Source of the DNA: Lineus longissimus | Taxonomy: Eukaryota; Nemertea; Pilidiophora; Heteronemertea; Lineidae | Direction: 5' to 3' | Length of the DNA stretch: 64,000 nt | Assembly: GCF_910592395.1 (NCBI RefSeq) | Contig: NC_088315.1 | Coordinates: 15,919,808-15,983,807, forward strand | Shown: one piece after another, positions 53,001 through 63,824 of the stretch | How the letters are laid out: every line of letters starts with the position of its first letter | How positions within the stretch are numbered: the first letter of the stretch is position 1 | Notes under the pieces: generated by a model | What the model was told of the DNA's origin: nothing | Databases searched by the model: none | Seen by the model: only the letters and a program-made list of their open reading frames with translations | Position numbers and translations under genes: made by a program

Positions 53001-55740
53001 CCTAACTTTTGCAGTGGGTCGATCCTCACGCACAACTCCAAAATGAGGTAAATACCATCCTGGCTGATTTAATTCCTCTGCTGGTACTTTTCTGACGTAG
53101 CCTTATTTGATTGTGTCCTCAAATACCTCTTTGTACCTTTCAGCGATCTCCGGCTTCTTCTTGAGGTGACTCTCTAAGCTTTTCAGCCGTCTCTCAGCAA
53201 CTCCTTTATTATCAGGTAGATTGGGTCGATTTTCCTTCCAAGGAATTCCAATCTGGTAGTGACCCTCACTATACACCTTTCCAGAAATGGGGCGCTGAGT
53301 GTCTGAAATAGTGATGTCATAAGGGGAAACTAGGCCTTATGGTGGATGGACAAAGGAGATAGTCATGGTTGACCAACACACTTGAATGCCTTTAATGACG
53401 GACAAGGGGGAAAAAGTTAGTTCCAATGCAAGCCACCAATTTCGGGAAGCATGTATACACGAGGGATTCCGATGCCTTAGCAATAGCTGTTTGTTCATTC
53501 TTTTTGAACACTTCCTTAGTTTCAGGGTAAACTACGTACATCCATGTTCCAGAGTCGTTTCAGTTTCATATCCAGATCGATTTCGGTAGAGAATTCTGCA
53601 TAATTCGGCTGAGTAAAATTAGCACTGGCAGTGTTGCTTGGAGAGTGCAACTTCCCCACGCAGGTCCATCCAAGTGGTGTTCTCCTTGCTATTGGCTCTC
53701 CCGGTTTACCTATCCTCTCATCGAGTAAGATTGTGAGTTCAGGGTGGTCTGAAACAATCAATACATCTACTTTCCTATGGCCAGCAACTTCGGGAAAATC
53801 TATCCTTTTCAAATGTTCCCAGTTATCTCTTAGAGATTGCCAATCTGGGGATGACAAACCTTCACACATACTGGTCAGTGTTCTGGCTCCTATTTTACGT
53901 CTCCCCATCTAGACTGTCGATCGTAAGGTTAACTAGTCAGTCCACTTGGTACCTTTTAGCCTGTGTCCACTAATGTCGTAAGGATCAAGGCATTTTTCTC
54001 GATGAGTAGTCCCAGAGCTTGGGCTATTTCTGTTCGGATGTATGACGAATCGGAACAATCATCCATGAAGGCGTTGACTCTCCTTTTTTCACCATCAGCT
54101 CCTATTGACCGGGATTACTCTCAGCGCCACTCTAGTCGGCGTGACTTTCCAATCATCACTTATACCGAAGTGACCTTGTCCTTCGGATTCATGTGGAGTT
54201 TTCTTGGGCTCCTCGATTTGAGACTGATTGGTAGAGTGAAGGCTTCGATGATGTGTTTTCGGACATCCTTCGATGTTGCATTTCATTGATTTGCACGATT
54301 TTCCACGGTGACCAACTTTCAAACATTGGAAACAGATATCATTCTCCTTGGCTAATTTCCATCTTTCTGATACGGAGGCTTTGTACCATTTTTGGCTTTT
54401 GTTGACTGCGTGTTTATCACTACATAGAGGGCAATTTGAGTTCGATGTCGATGCGGTTGACGATGGTCGTCGAGATGAAGGTTTTGAGTTCCTCTGGCTT
54501 CTTTTTCCAGTGGTTTACTCACGTCTTTCGATGTATCACTAGAGTGCACCTGCCTCTTTGTGAACCACTAAATAATCTCGAAGTCGATGTCGATGTTCCT
54601 ACTTGGTTCTGCTTCTTCACAGGCTCTTTTCAGCCATCTCCAATCTAATTAAGACCTGTCGATTGAACCACTTGGTGAACGTTTTCAATCCATCAACACT
54701 CGATTGAGGAAGTGTATCCTGGTATTGAATAAGCAGATGATCGGGTATTTTTTTAGCACTATCGTGTATAGAGCAGAAGTACCTTCAAGTTCATGTTCTT
54801 GACCAGCGTCTTTCAGTTTTGCAACGATGTCGAAAAGTCTATTTGCAAAATCTGCAAGACCCTTCAAATTTTCTTCTTTTAAGGGAGTAACAGCCATTAT
54901 TGCCTCGATGTGTTGTTGGATCAGGCGTTTTTCACTGCCATATCGTGTTTCCAACTTTTCAATCGCCATCTGGTATAGGACGTCTGTATATTCTAATCTC
55001 TGGACTAGTTCAAGGGGAGTACCTGTCAAACAACTTTTCAACATAATCATTTTGAACTTTACCAGCACTCCTGTTTGGTGTACAAAAACATCGAATTGTT
55101 TCCACCAATCCTGATACTGCCCTTTCTCCCCTCCGTAACGGGGAAGTTTTGGCTTCGCCATTCCTTGAAAAAAAATCTCCCAAGTTCCGCCGAGTCTTTT
55201 TCCTCTAATGATCGATGATTCTTCTTGAAGGTATTTCTGTGAGACGCTACAATTCGGTTTAGCTTCATCCGTTGTTTTTGCAGCAGTAGCCGTTTCTCAT
55301 CTCTCGGAGACGTCTTTCCTCCTCAGATCGCTGTTTTTCCTGACATACACGCAGTGAGGCTACCTTGAATTTTATCTCAGCCTCTTTTGCTTTTATGGAA
55401 CCCTCCTCGGGTGCTTCATCTTCATCTTCATTCCCCCAGTCCTCAGGAAGCTCTCGTGGATCTATTGGCGAATAAATTAACTTTGGGTTGGTACGTTCTT
55501 GTGCTCGGCTATATATACTGGTGGACACAGTGGAAGCCTCATCGGCCCTGGCTTCGATATTTTCTGCTATATCGTCCTGATATTTCTCTATTTTTCTCCT
55601 CGTTCTGTTTAAGATGGATACTGATTTGTTAACCTCATCTGGGTCACCTTTCAGGAGTTCCTCAGTCAACTCTTTCAATTCAGAATAGGATCTCTCCATC
55701 CTTTTCTCTAATCGTTTCAGGGTCGCTTTACTAATATGAG
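50029..55740 (-). pseudogene. Older BEL/Pao element, frameshifted relic
   Basis: Read on the - strand from right to left, the BEL domain set is present in pieces. The gag coiled-coil region is at 55265-55735 (RSYSELKELTEELLKGD), the DUF1759 region at 54685-55161 (YQDWWKQFDVFVHQTGVLVK) and knuckles at 54095-54549 (CFQCLKVGHRGKSC, CNIEGCPKTHHRSLH). Protease end is at 53522-53908, RT at 52734-53033 (VRVVYDWAAVYNGKSLNDEM, GDVREMFSQVV) and RNase H at 51619-52505 (FSDASSQSYGAVIYV, IPRLELMATLLGMRL). Integrase is at 50500-51440 ([47 protein letters not shown]) and the C-terminal domain at 50029-50446. At least eight frame changes or stops separate them. One falls in a run of 11 G at 50675-50685. It is not the same family as the element at 40.8 kb. 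Confidence 0.85.
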
Positions 55741-55804
55741 GAAGGCTCAGGCCTTGATAGGGAGCTCTTCGTTAATAGGGCTGGTGAGCGAGAAGACTCG
55801 GGTG

Positions 55805-55975
55805 GTGGTGGTGGGGGTTGGGGGGGGGGGTATATAGTTAGGATGATGCCATCATGGCAGTTGACTGAAGAAGCAGTTGGCTAGCACACAATGTCAATGA
55901 TGGCGAGTAGTTGGTGTTTGGGAGAGGGGGGGGGGGGGATATAGTTAGGATGATGCCATCATGGCAGTTGACCCA
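55805..55975 (+). repeat. Direct repeats of a 43 bp unit with G runs
   Basis: ATATAGTTAGGATGATGCCA followed by TCATGGCAGTTGAC occurs at about 55832 and 55939, each preceded by a long G run. The core ATGATG-C-CATCAT is a palindrome. Confidence 0.6.
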
Positions 55976-55979
55976 ATAG

Positions 55980-56750
55980 ACGCTGTCGCAGTATAGAAAA
56001 TAGGTGAGGGGAATGTGGGAAACTAAACACAACAGGAGATGAGCATAATGATCCCAAGACCCAAGTGTAGGATTTGAATTCAAAAAGACCTTAGCCGACC
56101 CCCTGTCCTGAAGAGTTTGAGGTCTCACTAGCCAGTGGTGATCAGGTGTTAATCTTGAAGTTTATATAAGGCATAGAGGTGAAATTTTACAAATTTGCGT
56201 TATACAAGGTGTCTCATGCATTGTGTTGTGCAACATCAGTCTATGCACTTGACAGACCCTTGTGCTGGAACAACGCCTTCGGCCTTATGAGACGCTTAGG
56301 TTGGATCGCATCCCCATGTAGTCAAAAAGCAACCAATCCACTGGCTTCTCAAAAAAAAATCATATAAAACAGCGCAATGCTCGGCACCTCTTCCGATTTA
56401 TGTAACTTGCCGATATAACCCAAACCAGAAAACTCCAAAGTCGACCAAGTTTGCTGTCGAACCTCCAGGATATATTGCTTGATTTGTCTAGACGACGTTG
56501 AAACTTGGCCGGATGTATTCTACAAGAGACAAGCTATTCAGAAATGTATAGGTATGTGTGAGAGTAAGGTACTGCCAAGTCTACAGCCGCTGGAACAGGG
56601 GTATGCATGAAATGACGTCGCGTCATTTTTGGAGGTAGGTAGGCCTGGCCTCCGCACCGGCTAGTGAGACCTGAGGGTAGCGCGTGCGTTTGAGTTAGTG
56701 CGCATGCGCTTTCTACGGAAAATAGAAATGGCTTGTGTTGTGGACGAGTG
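55980..56750. other. Intergenic stretch without supported genes
   Basis: It lies between the BEL relic and the - strand Gypsy element. Short frames have no recognised domain. The GC content rises near 56600-56720, where CGCATGCGC occurs. Confidence 0.25.
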
Positions 56751-57272
56751 GTTTCAGGTTTCACGGTAGGATTTTGTCATGGAAACGGGGAAATAGACAT
56801 TGAGACCAATGTACTTTCAAGATAATTGCATTATAAATGGGACCAGACCGTCGACATCTTCCCACACTCCATGATATTGACGAAATCGTCGTCGAAACGG
56901 GCAGCCCCGGACCGATCATGTTGGTGCGCATGCGTACTACGGTAAAGTTAGCAGACTGAAAATCTTTTGCGGAGTTTTGCCAGTTCAAAGCACGATTTCT
57001 TCGCGGAAAGAGAAAAATAATCTCTGGCGGCGATGCAGATTGTTGTTTAATGCATTTCGATTTGCCCCAGGGTATCGTCACACTTTGATTCGTGCATTGT
57101 CAGGGAGGGGATTATACCCCGGGCCTCGTATCCCTGATATGCGGGGTGGTTTTTAGGACGGATTCCACAGAATAAAACCGAAGACGAAACTCGTGGTACT
57201 TCTATCTTATTACTTCTCATGAAACCAGGCACTAAAACCCATACAGTTGCGGTAGATGCTAAATACAATACA

Positions 57273-58611
57273 TCATCCCCCTCGGATGAGCGTATGACTA
57301 GCTCCGGCCATACGCTAAAATTAAAAAACAGAAATATTCATAAATGGTTTTAAACTTTCAACTTTAGGCCTAAACCTAAAATCAAGAAGCTAAATCGTCC
57401 CGCTAAATAAATCCGGGGCACAAACTGACCCAAGAAACGTATCACCAGGCAAGGTAATTATGCAGAAAAATACAGACAGGTGAAATAGCATTAATATAAA
57501 CAAACAAGTTCAGCATTATCAGATTATGATATGAACACGTCATGGAAACAAAACACTGATTACTCACAAACACTTCTGTGGATTAAACACTGGATTTTGT
57601 ATAAAAGACACATACTCGAAGGTATGACAAAATTATAAAAATTACTTTGGTTTCCTCCAGTAATCTAAATATGATAAAGAACATCCAAAAATAAATGCTG
57701 CATGTAATAGATGCCTAGTACATGAATAAAATGGTTATCAAAATGAGGTTGTCCTCTGGCTATGAAAGAATCACTCCGAATCCTCACGAAATGAATAAAT
57801 ATAATGTCATCATATATATTGTCTATATATGAGTAGAGTCCGCAAATGCTTATCAATGCACGTTGGAAGTGGCCAGCAAAACAATCCAGTCACAACCAGG
57901 TACAGAGAAGTCCTTGAAAGCATTATCACTTAATACTCGATAGTCCGTAGCACACATCGAACATTCACAGAACCAACACATTCACGAATAGCAGCATGAC
58001 TAAAACAGTTTGCAGCACACAAGCTGGGGTGGAAACCATTTAACACAGAGCAATAGGCCTAGTAGAAGAGGGAAAATACACTCAAAATTTCAATGTAACC
58101 TTTAATAGGTGGATATATTCAGGTGGTTAAGTTGTGGCATCAAGGTTAAGTGGCAAGATACAAGTACATGTTTACACCAAATCTAAATGAACCTGCAGGT
58201 TTTAAAATAAGCCAAACACTCGACTCATAACATGTACAAATACATCTTAAAACCAGACCTAAATTTTTAGTGCCTGTAGTGATACCATATAATCTGCCAA
58301 ACAAATGTCACTACGTGGAAACTGACTGGTCATAATATACAGAAAAAAAAGAAGCTCACAACCAAACACTCACACACACAAAATTGGAGAATATGGCTGG
58401 TTGTGCATTATCAGAAGCCTGGCTTGACCCCAAATGGCAATGTTAGCCCTCCCTGACTCAGAAGTATCAGATTCACACAAGCACACAATCAGACAGTCGC
58501 ACGTCAGTGAAATGCATGACAGTCAACATTTACCCTCCTTGTCCAACCATTAGGCATATGCAACTAAACATCCAGTCAGTTGGACATAGCATAATATGGA
58601 GCGCAACTCAA
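57273..58611 (-). other. 3' noncoding region of the second Gypsy element
   Basis: 1.3 kb of AT-rich sequence with no reading frame, between the pol stop and the more likely polypurine tract. Such a long 3' region could once have held an extra gene, but none is visible. Confidence 0.4.
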
Positions 58612-59412
58612 CTACTTGAGTGACCAATTGTCCCTGTTTACCCCACGAGCAATCCTCAGCTTGTCACAATGAGTTCGGTAGGTTGTTCCAGCCAAATCAA
58701 GTTGCAGAGTAACAGTGAAATCTTCACCTACATGCTATACTAGGTATGGTCCTCGCCATGGCACATGTTTGTCGCCTTTAAAAGATTTCCTTGGATTATA
58801 ATACCAAACATAATCACCAGCTTTGAGGGACTGATATTTTGGAATTGAAGTCTCATACTGCTTCTTCTGGATTCTTTGTGATAACTGCAAGTTGTTACGC
58901 GCTATACTGTAGGCTTTCTGGAATCTATCCTCAAGTTGCCTGATATAAGATGGTACTGAAGTCTGTGTCTCAGCAGGCTTGGTGTATAAGAGATTCATGG
59001 GTAGCTTCATTTCCCTTGTTGTCAACATATAATGTGGGGTCTCGCCTGTGCTGTTATGCACTGAAGATCGATAAGCCATCAAGAAGATGGGAAGCATGAC
59101 ATCCCAATCGCCAACTGATTCCTTGTGATCATAGGTGTAGGTTTTGATCATAGACTTCAAGATCTTGTTAAAGTTTTCAACCAATCCATTGGATTTAGAG
59201 TTGTATGGTGTTGTTAATGACTTGTCGATTCCAAGTTTTTGAAGCAATGAGGCGTACAAGTTGGAAATAAACTGGGGTCCGCTGTCAGAATGAAGAATAT
59301 ACATACAGCCAAACCGTGAAACAAGTTCTCTAATGATAGCATTGCAGACCTCTTCTGTTTCAACTGTCTTCAGCGGTGCAGCTTCAACCCATTTAGTGAA
59401 GTTGTCCTCCAT
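58612..59412 (-). pseudogene. pol: pol of the second Gypsy element: integrase core and C-terminus
   Basis: After a shift in a 7-base G run (59436-59442), the integrase continues with MEDNFTKWVEAAPLKTVE, HSDSGPQF (second acid) and TTPYNSKSNGLVENFNKILK (catalytic Glu). A chromodomain-less tail follows with YQSLKAGDYVWYYNPRKSFK and RGPYLV. A TAG at 58735-58737 stops the frame. The same frame continues for 40 more codons (VGEDFTVTLQLDLAG, DKLRIARGVNRDN) to a TAG at 58612-58614. The first TAG is thus probably a point mutation that removes the last 40 residues of the enzyme. The first catalytic Asp (IDIIGPL) lies in the upstream frame. Confidence 0.8.
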
Positions 59413-62400
59413 CGTTAATACATATCTGGAACCACGGGGGGGTTTGACGTAATGGTCCGATTATGTCAATTGAGACACGCTCGAAGGCTTCACCAAATAG
59501 TTGTTGAGTGAGAGGTACTCTTTTCTTTTTATAGGGATACTTAATGGTGTTGCAAGTTTCACAGTGAGAGACAAATCTTGTTACATCAGTCCTCCAGTTT
59601 ACCCAATAGAAGTCTGCTTTCAGACGCTGTGCTGTCTTTTGGATCCCAAGATGACCTGAACATGGATCAGAATGCAACTTTTCGATAAGAATGTGTCGTA
59701 ATGTTCGTGGAACAACTAGCTGATTCCTGGTGGGTTTGTCTGGTACAATCAACTTCCGATACAATATACCGTTTTCCAAAAACAAAGATCTCCAATGTTG
59801 TCTCAGGACTTTAACATTGAGGCTTTCCTTGGATATGGTTCGGTAATTCGGGTAGTCAGACCCACTTAACTTCAGCTGGACTATGGGTGATATATCCGGG
59901 TCAGAGAGCTGCAAATTGGAAATCTCCGACAAGGGAACTAAGTCTGTTACTGGTTGTTGACCTTGAACGACATCTGCTTGTTTCTGATCTTGAATGGCCT
60001 TCCGTGATTGTGATCTAGTTGTTACTGCACAGTTTAGCATAAGTTTATCTACAGCTTCTTCGATGTTTTTATCAACATTCACTGTGTGATGGCAAGGGGG
60101 AATGTCTGGTGGTTGCTTTGGTTTATACCATCTTGGCTTTCCTTTGCTGGGTTGTCGATCAGTCTCGACCACTTCATCCTCTCGGCGACACTGAAGGCAC
60201 TGCATCCGACTCATTGCATCAGCATTGGCATGGTGTCTGCCGGGCCTGTGCACTACATCAAAGGTGAACTGGGACATAAAAAGTTGCCATCGCTGTATTT
60301 GCTCTTGTGCGTCAGTCAACGTGAGCATATGGCTAACTGCAGCATTGTCCGTTCTGATGAGGAACTTTCTGCCATAAAGGTATGGTCGAAAATGCTGGAT
60401 CGACTTGATTACAGCCAAGAATTCGCGCTTTGTGGTGCAATAGTTTCTCTCAGCATCCGCCAGCAAATGGGAATAATATCCAATGACAACTTCCTTCTTA
60501 TCCTGAATTTGACTCAAGACTGATCCAACCCCTGTATTGGAGGCATCTGTGTCCAAGATGAAATCTCCTTTGGTAATATCTGGATAAGACAGTAGTGGAG
60601 CTGCAATGAGAGCTGCCTTCAGTCGTCTAAATGATATCTCATGCTTTTCAGTCCAAATAAGGGTGCTATTCTTCTTGAGGAGTTGATAGAGTGGAGAAGC
60701 TAGGTCAGACATGTTTCTGATAAATCGTCGATAGTAACTGACAAGGCCAAGAAATCGTTTGACTTCAGTCCTTAACTTCGACCTTGGAACATTCCCTGGT
60801 GATGGCCAAAGTTCGACAGATGATACTTTGCTCACTAATGGTTCTATGCCTTTCTCTGAAAACCTGTGACCTAAGTATTCCAAGCTGGATTGGAAAAGAA
60901 AACACTTGCTAGGCTTCATCTTCAACCGGGCCGTCTGTAGACGCTGGAGAACCCGTTCAAAGTTATGGAGAGTTTCCTCAAAGGTCTTTCCAAAAACAAG
61001 AATATCATCAAGGTACAGGAGGCACTTCTCCCACTGGAGTCCTCGGAGAACATTTTCCATCAGCCGTTGAAATGTAGCGGGAGCATTTGACAGACCGAAA
61101 GCTAAAACTTTAAATTGGAACAAACCTTCTTTTGTCAAAAATGCGCTTTTTTCGCGATCTTCGTTTGATTTTAAGGGTACCTGCCAGTAGCCACTCTGGA
61201 GGTCTAGAGAGCAGAAGAAGCGACTACCATGGAGGGAGTCTATGCAGTCGTCAAATCTTGGTATCGGGTATCTATCAGCTTTGGTGACAGAGTTCAACTT
61301 TCTAAAATCGATACAGAAACGACTAGTTCCATCCTTTTTAGATACTATCACTGGTGTGCTAGCCCAAGGACTTTTAGAAGGCTCCATGATTCCTCGCTCT
61401 AATCCGTCTCGAACGGCGGCCTTGATTTCCTGTTCCTTCTTGTAGCCTTGTCTCCGCAAGGGCAAGCGAAAAGGTCTATTAGTTCCTGTGTCAATCTCAT
61501 GGCTGATCATATCTGTACATCCGATGTCTGTTGGTGAAGTAGAGAAAGTTGAACTATACTTGATCAAAAGTGAGGCAAGCTGCTGTTTCTGCTTGGCATC
61601 TAGTTCCTTACTGGATCTATTGTATAAGTCAGTTAGATGAGATGGTATGTCCTCTTCCAACTCCTCCAAGGATCGCACAGCAAAACAATCCATGGAACCC
61701 AGAGGAGTTGGGTCGGCAGTATGTTCGTAAGTCTCATCAGGCTCCTCAGCATGAAAGTCCCCCGTTGGGAAAACATATCCAACAACAGTGCCTTTCGGAA
61801 GAGTGATGGATTCCTCATTTGGATTGTATAGCTGTACTGGAGTCCTCCGTTGTTTCTTGGATTGAACTGTCACTGACTTTGCTGGTAGGACACTATGCCT
61901 CTGAATGAAGAAGATACTGGGTTCGAAAATAACCTCCTGTCTAGTCCTAAAAGGACTTTTCAATTTAGCAGATAGGGCAACTTCATCTCCAGGTGGGAGT
62001 GTAACAGCTTCAGACAGACAGACTGAATGTGGCAGAAGGCTATGCTTTACACCATCCATGGGGTAATCCTTTCCATTGAAAGTAAAGGTACCTAAACTGT
62101 ACTTGATATCAATGTTAAACTTTTCCATGAATTCAGTACCCCAAATCCCGTCCATGCCATCAAGCTCGGCCACAGTCATCTGGAATGTAACATTTGCACC
62201 ATGTACGCGTATCGGCATGGTTACTTTGCCCAAGATCTTCAACGATGACTGGCCATCCGCCATGGTGATACATTCCCTAGAGCGTTGTAAAGGAGGACGA
62301 TATAGTTTTGGAATCCTAAAATAAGCTCTTGAAGAGAGAAAAGTGGAAACAGAACCCGTGTCCAATAAAAAACAGCTAGGAAGTCCATTCAAATAGGTGG

Positions 62401-62500
62401 TTATGTAGGTCCTTGAAATACAGGAGCAAGATGCAGCTACGTTTCCTTTTCCTTTTTGTTGCCATGACCTTGGGCTCCTGTGACAGGGGCATGGCTTACT
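59393..62500 (-). CDS. pol: pol of the second Gypsy element: protease, RT, RNase H and integrase N-terminus
   Basis: The frame opens right at the end of gag (first sense codon near 62500), in the +1 frame. The first usual start-like codon is at 62390-62392. The protease has LLDTGSVSTFLS. A long linker carries SHLTDLYNRSSKELD. Reverse transcriptase has SRFCIDFRKLNSVTKADRYP, FFCSLDLQSGYWQV and YLDD at about residue 460. RNase H has LDTDASNTGVGSVLSQ and YCTTKREFLAVI. The HHCC finger of integrase is LHSDPCSGHLG ... CETCN. The first integrase Asp is in IDIIGPL. The frame then loses register in a G run and stops at 59393. The 3' part is given as a separate entry. This is a Gypsy family unlike the one at 18.2 kb. 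Confidence 0.9.
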   Translation of the reverse strand, partial: SKPCPCHRSPRSWQQKGKGNVAASCSCISRTYITTYLNGLPSCFLLDTGSVSTFLSSRAYFRIPKLYRPPLQRSRECITMADGQSSLKILGKVTMPIRVHGANVTFQMTVAELDGMDGIWGTEFMEKFNIDIKYSLGTFTFNGKDYPMDGVKHSLLPHSVCLSEAVTLPPGDEVALSAKLKSPFRTRQEVIFEPSIFFIQRHSVLPAKSVTVQSKKQRRTPVQLYNPNEESITLPKGTVVGYVFPTGDFHAEEPDETYEHTADPTPLGSMDCFAVRSLEELEEDIPSHLTDLYNRSSKELDAKQKQQLASLLIKYSSTFSTSPTDIGCTDMISHEIDTGTNRPFRLPLRRQGYKKEQEIKAAVRDGLERGIMEPSKSPWASTPVIVSKKDGTSRFCIDFRKLNSVTKADRYPIPRFDDCIDSLHGSRFFCSLDLQSGYWQVPLKSNEDREKSAFLTKEGLFQFKVLAFGLSNAPATFQRLMENVLRGLQWEKCLLYLDDILVFGKTFEETLHNFERVLQRLQTARLKMKPSKCFLFQSSLEYLGHRFSEKGIEPLVSKVSSVELWPSPGNVPRSKLRTEVKRFLGLVSYYRRFIRNMSDLASPLYQLLKKNSTLIWTEKHEISFRRLKAALIAAPLLSYPDITKGDFILDTDASNTGVGSVLSQIQDKKEVVIGYYSHLLADAERNYCTTKREFLAVIKSIQHFRPYLYGRKFLIRTDNAAVSHMLTLTDAQEQIQRWQLFMSQFTFDVVHRPGRHHANADAMSRMQCLQCRREDEVVETDRQPSKGKPRWYKPKQPPDIPPCHHTVNVDKNIEEAVDKLMLNCAVTTRSQSRKAIQDQKQADVVQGQQPVTDLVPLSEISNLQLSDPDISPIVQLKLSGSDYPNYRTISKESLNVKVLRQHWRSLFLENGILYRKLIVPDKPTRNQLVVPRTLRHILIEKLHSDPCSGHLGIQKTAQRLKADFYWVNWRTDVTRFVSHCETCNTIKYPYKKKRVPLTQQLFGEAFERVSIDIIGPLRQTPPWFQICINDGGQLH

Positions 62501-63824
62501 GGTTTAAAGGATCATGATTTGCTGCTGCTGGTGTACCACCCTCTACTGGTACTTGCATTTGACCCTCAAAATGGCGCTGTGCATAAGGACACTCTCTCCA
62601 AAAGTGGTCAGGAGAATTACATATATTACAGCGTCGGTCATTTCTATCAAAGCGGCGGTCTTGATGGTTGTACCGGCCTCGGCCTCTTCCACGTCCGCGG
62701 CCTCTACCTCTTCCAGGAGCTTGACTATTGTCGCGAGGTTCCTGAGGTGGGTCCCTTACCAAAGATGCAACTGGCACTGAGGTGGTTGACTTGTTTCTGA
62801 CTGCCTGATTGGTTGCCAGGAGATGGTTCTCGTATGATTTTGCTTGCTGAAGGATTTGATCCAGAGGCCTGTCTTTGTAGGCATACAATTTATCACCTAG
62901 GGGCGTATCTCGTAGGGCAAGATAAAATTCCAGACCAGGATCCTTCCTCATTGCCCCATGTGCCCTCTTAGAGTATAGGCTCAAGCGAAAGGCAAGGTCA
63001 TCGAGAGACTCGCCTACCTCTCTCCTGGCATCACGTAATGTAGTCATCCATAGTGATCTTTCTCCCACATAGTGGTTTTCAAGCTCTTCCACCAGGGTGG
63101 AATAGGTTACATCTTTACCCTGAAGGTCTAAGTTGGCTAGTACCTCTGCTGCTCTGCCCTCCAGATTCCCTCGCAGGGCCTTTAACTTGTCCTCTTCGTC
63201 CCAACCTCTGGTAATTGCTGCAAAATTTGCCAGATAGGCTTCCACGTCTATCTTGGAGTCATCAAAAACAGGTATCTTTGCTCTGCGGGTGGTGTTCTCC
63301 GTCATTCCTGACCCAAAAGAGCAGTTATTATAGTGATTGACAACTGGTGGTGATTTTCGCGGTGCTGGTACAGGCCTTTCAAGATCTGCCCGTTTCCTTC
63401 TTGGAGTCCAGCTTTCCGGATCTGGGGTCACAGGGTCATCATTAGGGTAACTGGAAATCACTGGTGACCAGGGGATGGCAGCCATTGGTGTTTCTGGGTA
63501 AGATGTAGCCCTAGTCGGGACCCGAGACATCGGGGTCGATGTAACCGGTGCTGCTGTACTTTCAGTTGGAATGAATGTCTCCTCCATATCAACTGGGTCA
63601 TATGATGTTGCATCTCCCAGAGTCAGCATAGAAAAGACACTGAAAAGCTTCTTTTTTATGGATCCAAACAGTGTTTCAGGTTGCCTTGGCCGTACTACTC
63701 GTGATCGCGGTTGAGGAGTGGGAGCTTGTCGTCTAGGTGGCACCACAGGTACAACCCCCGGAAGCCCTCTATTACGGAGTCGCATTCCCTCCTGGACCTC
63801 TACTGGGACTTCATCATCACTCAT
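62496..63824 (-). CDS. gag: gag of the second Gypsy element
   Basis: The frame is intact, with 442 codons. The first 150 residues are proline- and serine-rich and probably disordered. A capsid-like helical domain follows at about 180-335 (AKIPVFDDSKIDVEAYLANF, LKALRGNLEGRAAEVLANL, LENHYVGERSLWMTTL, DDLAFRLSLYSKRAHG). It resembles the retrotransposon gag/Arc fold. An arginine-glycine run of (RG)n and one CCHC knuckle (CNICNSPDHFWREC) close the protein and should bind the RNA. The start at 63824 is the first ATG and lies shortly after the candidate primer-binding site. The stop TAA at 62496-62498 sits where pol opens in the +1 frame. Confidence 0.9.
   Translation of the reverse strand: MSDDEVPVEVQEGMRLRNRGLPGVVPVVPPRRQAPTPQPRSRVVRPRQPETLFGSIKKKLFSVFSMLTLGDATSYDPVDMEETFIPTESTAAPVTSTPMSRVPTRATSYPETPMAAIPWSPVISSYPNDDPVTPDPESWTPRRKRADLERPVPAPRKSPPVVNHYNNCSFGSGMTENTTRRAKIPVFDDSKIDVEAYLANFAAITRGWDEEDKLKALRGNLEGRAAEVLANLDLQGKDVTYSTLVEELENHYVGERSLWMTTLRDARREVGESLDDLAFRLSLYSKRAHGAMRKDPGLEFYLALRDTPLGDKLYAYKDRPLDQILQQAKSYENHLLATNQAVRNKSTTSVPVASLVRDPPQEPRDNSQAPGRGRGRGRGRGRGRYNHQDRRFDRNDRRCNICNSPDHFWRECPYAQRHFEGQMQVPVEGGTPAAANHDPLNQ

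Noticed and set aside
57273-58611. Possible env or extra gene between pol and the 3' LTR of the second Gypsy element
   Set aside because: No frame of useful length, no signal peptide and no membrane anchor were found in the 1.3 kb.
60086-60523. 145-codon + strand open frame within the second Gypsy element
   Set aside because: It is antisense to the conserved RNase H and RT region of pol and has no domain. It is a shadow of the codon bias of pol.
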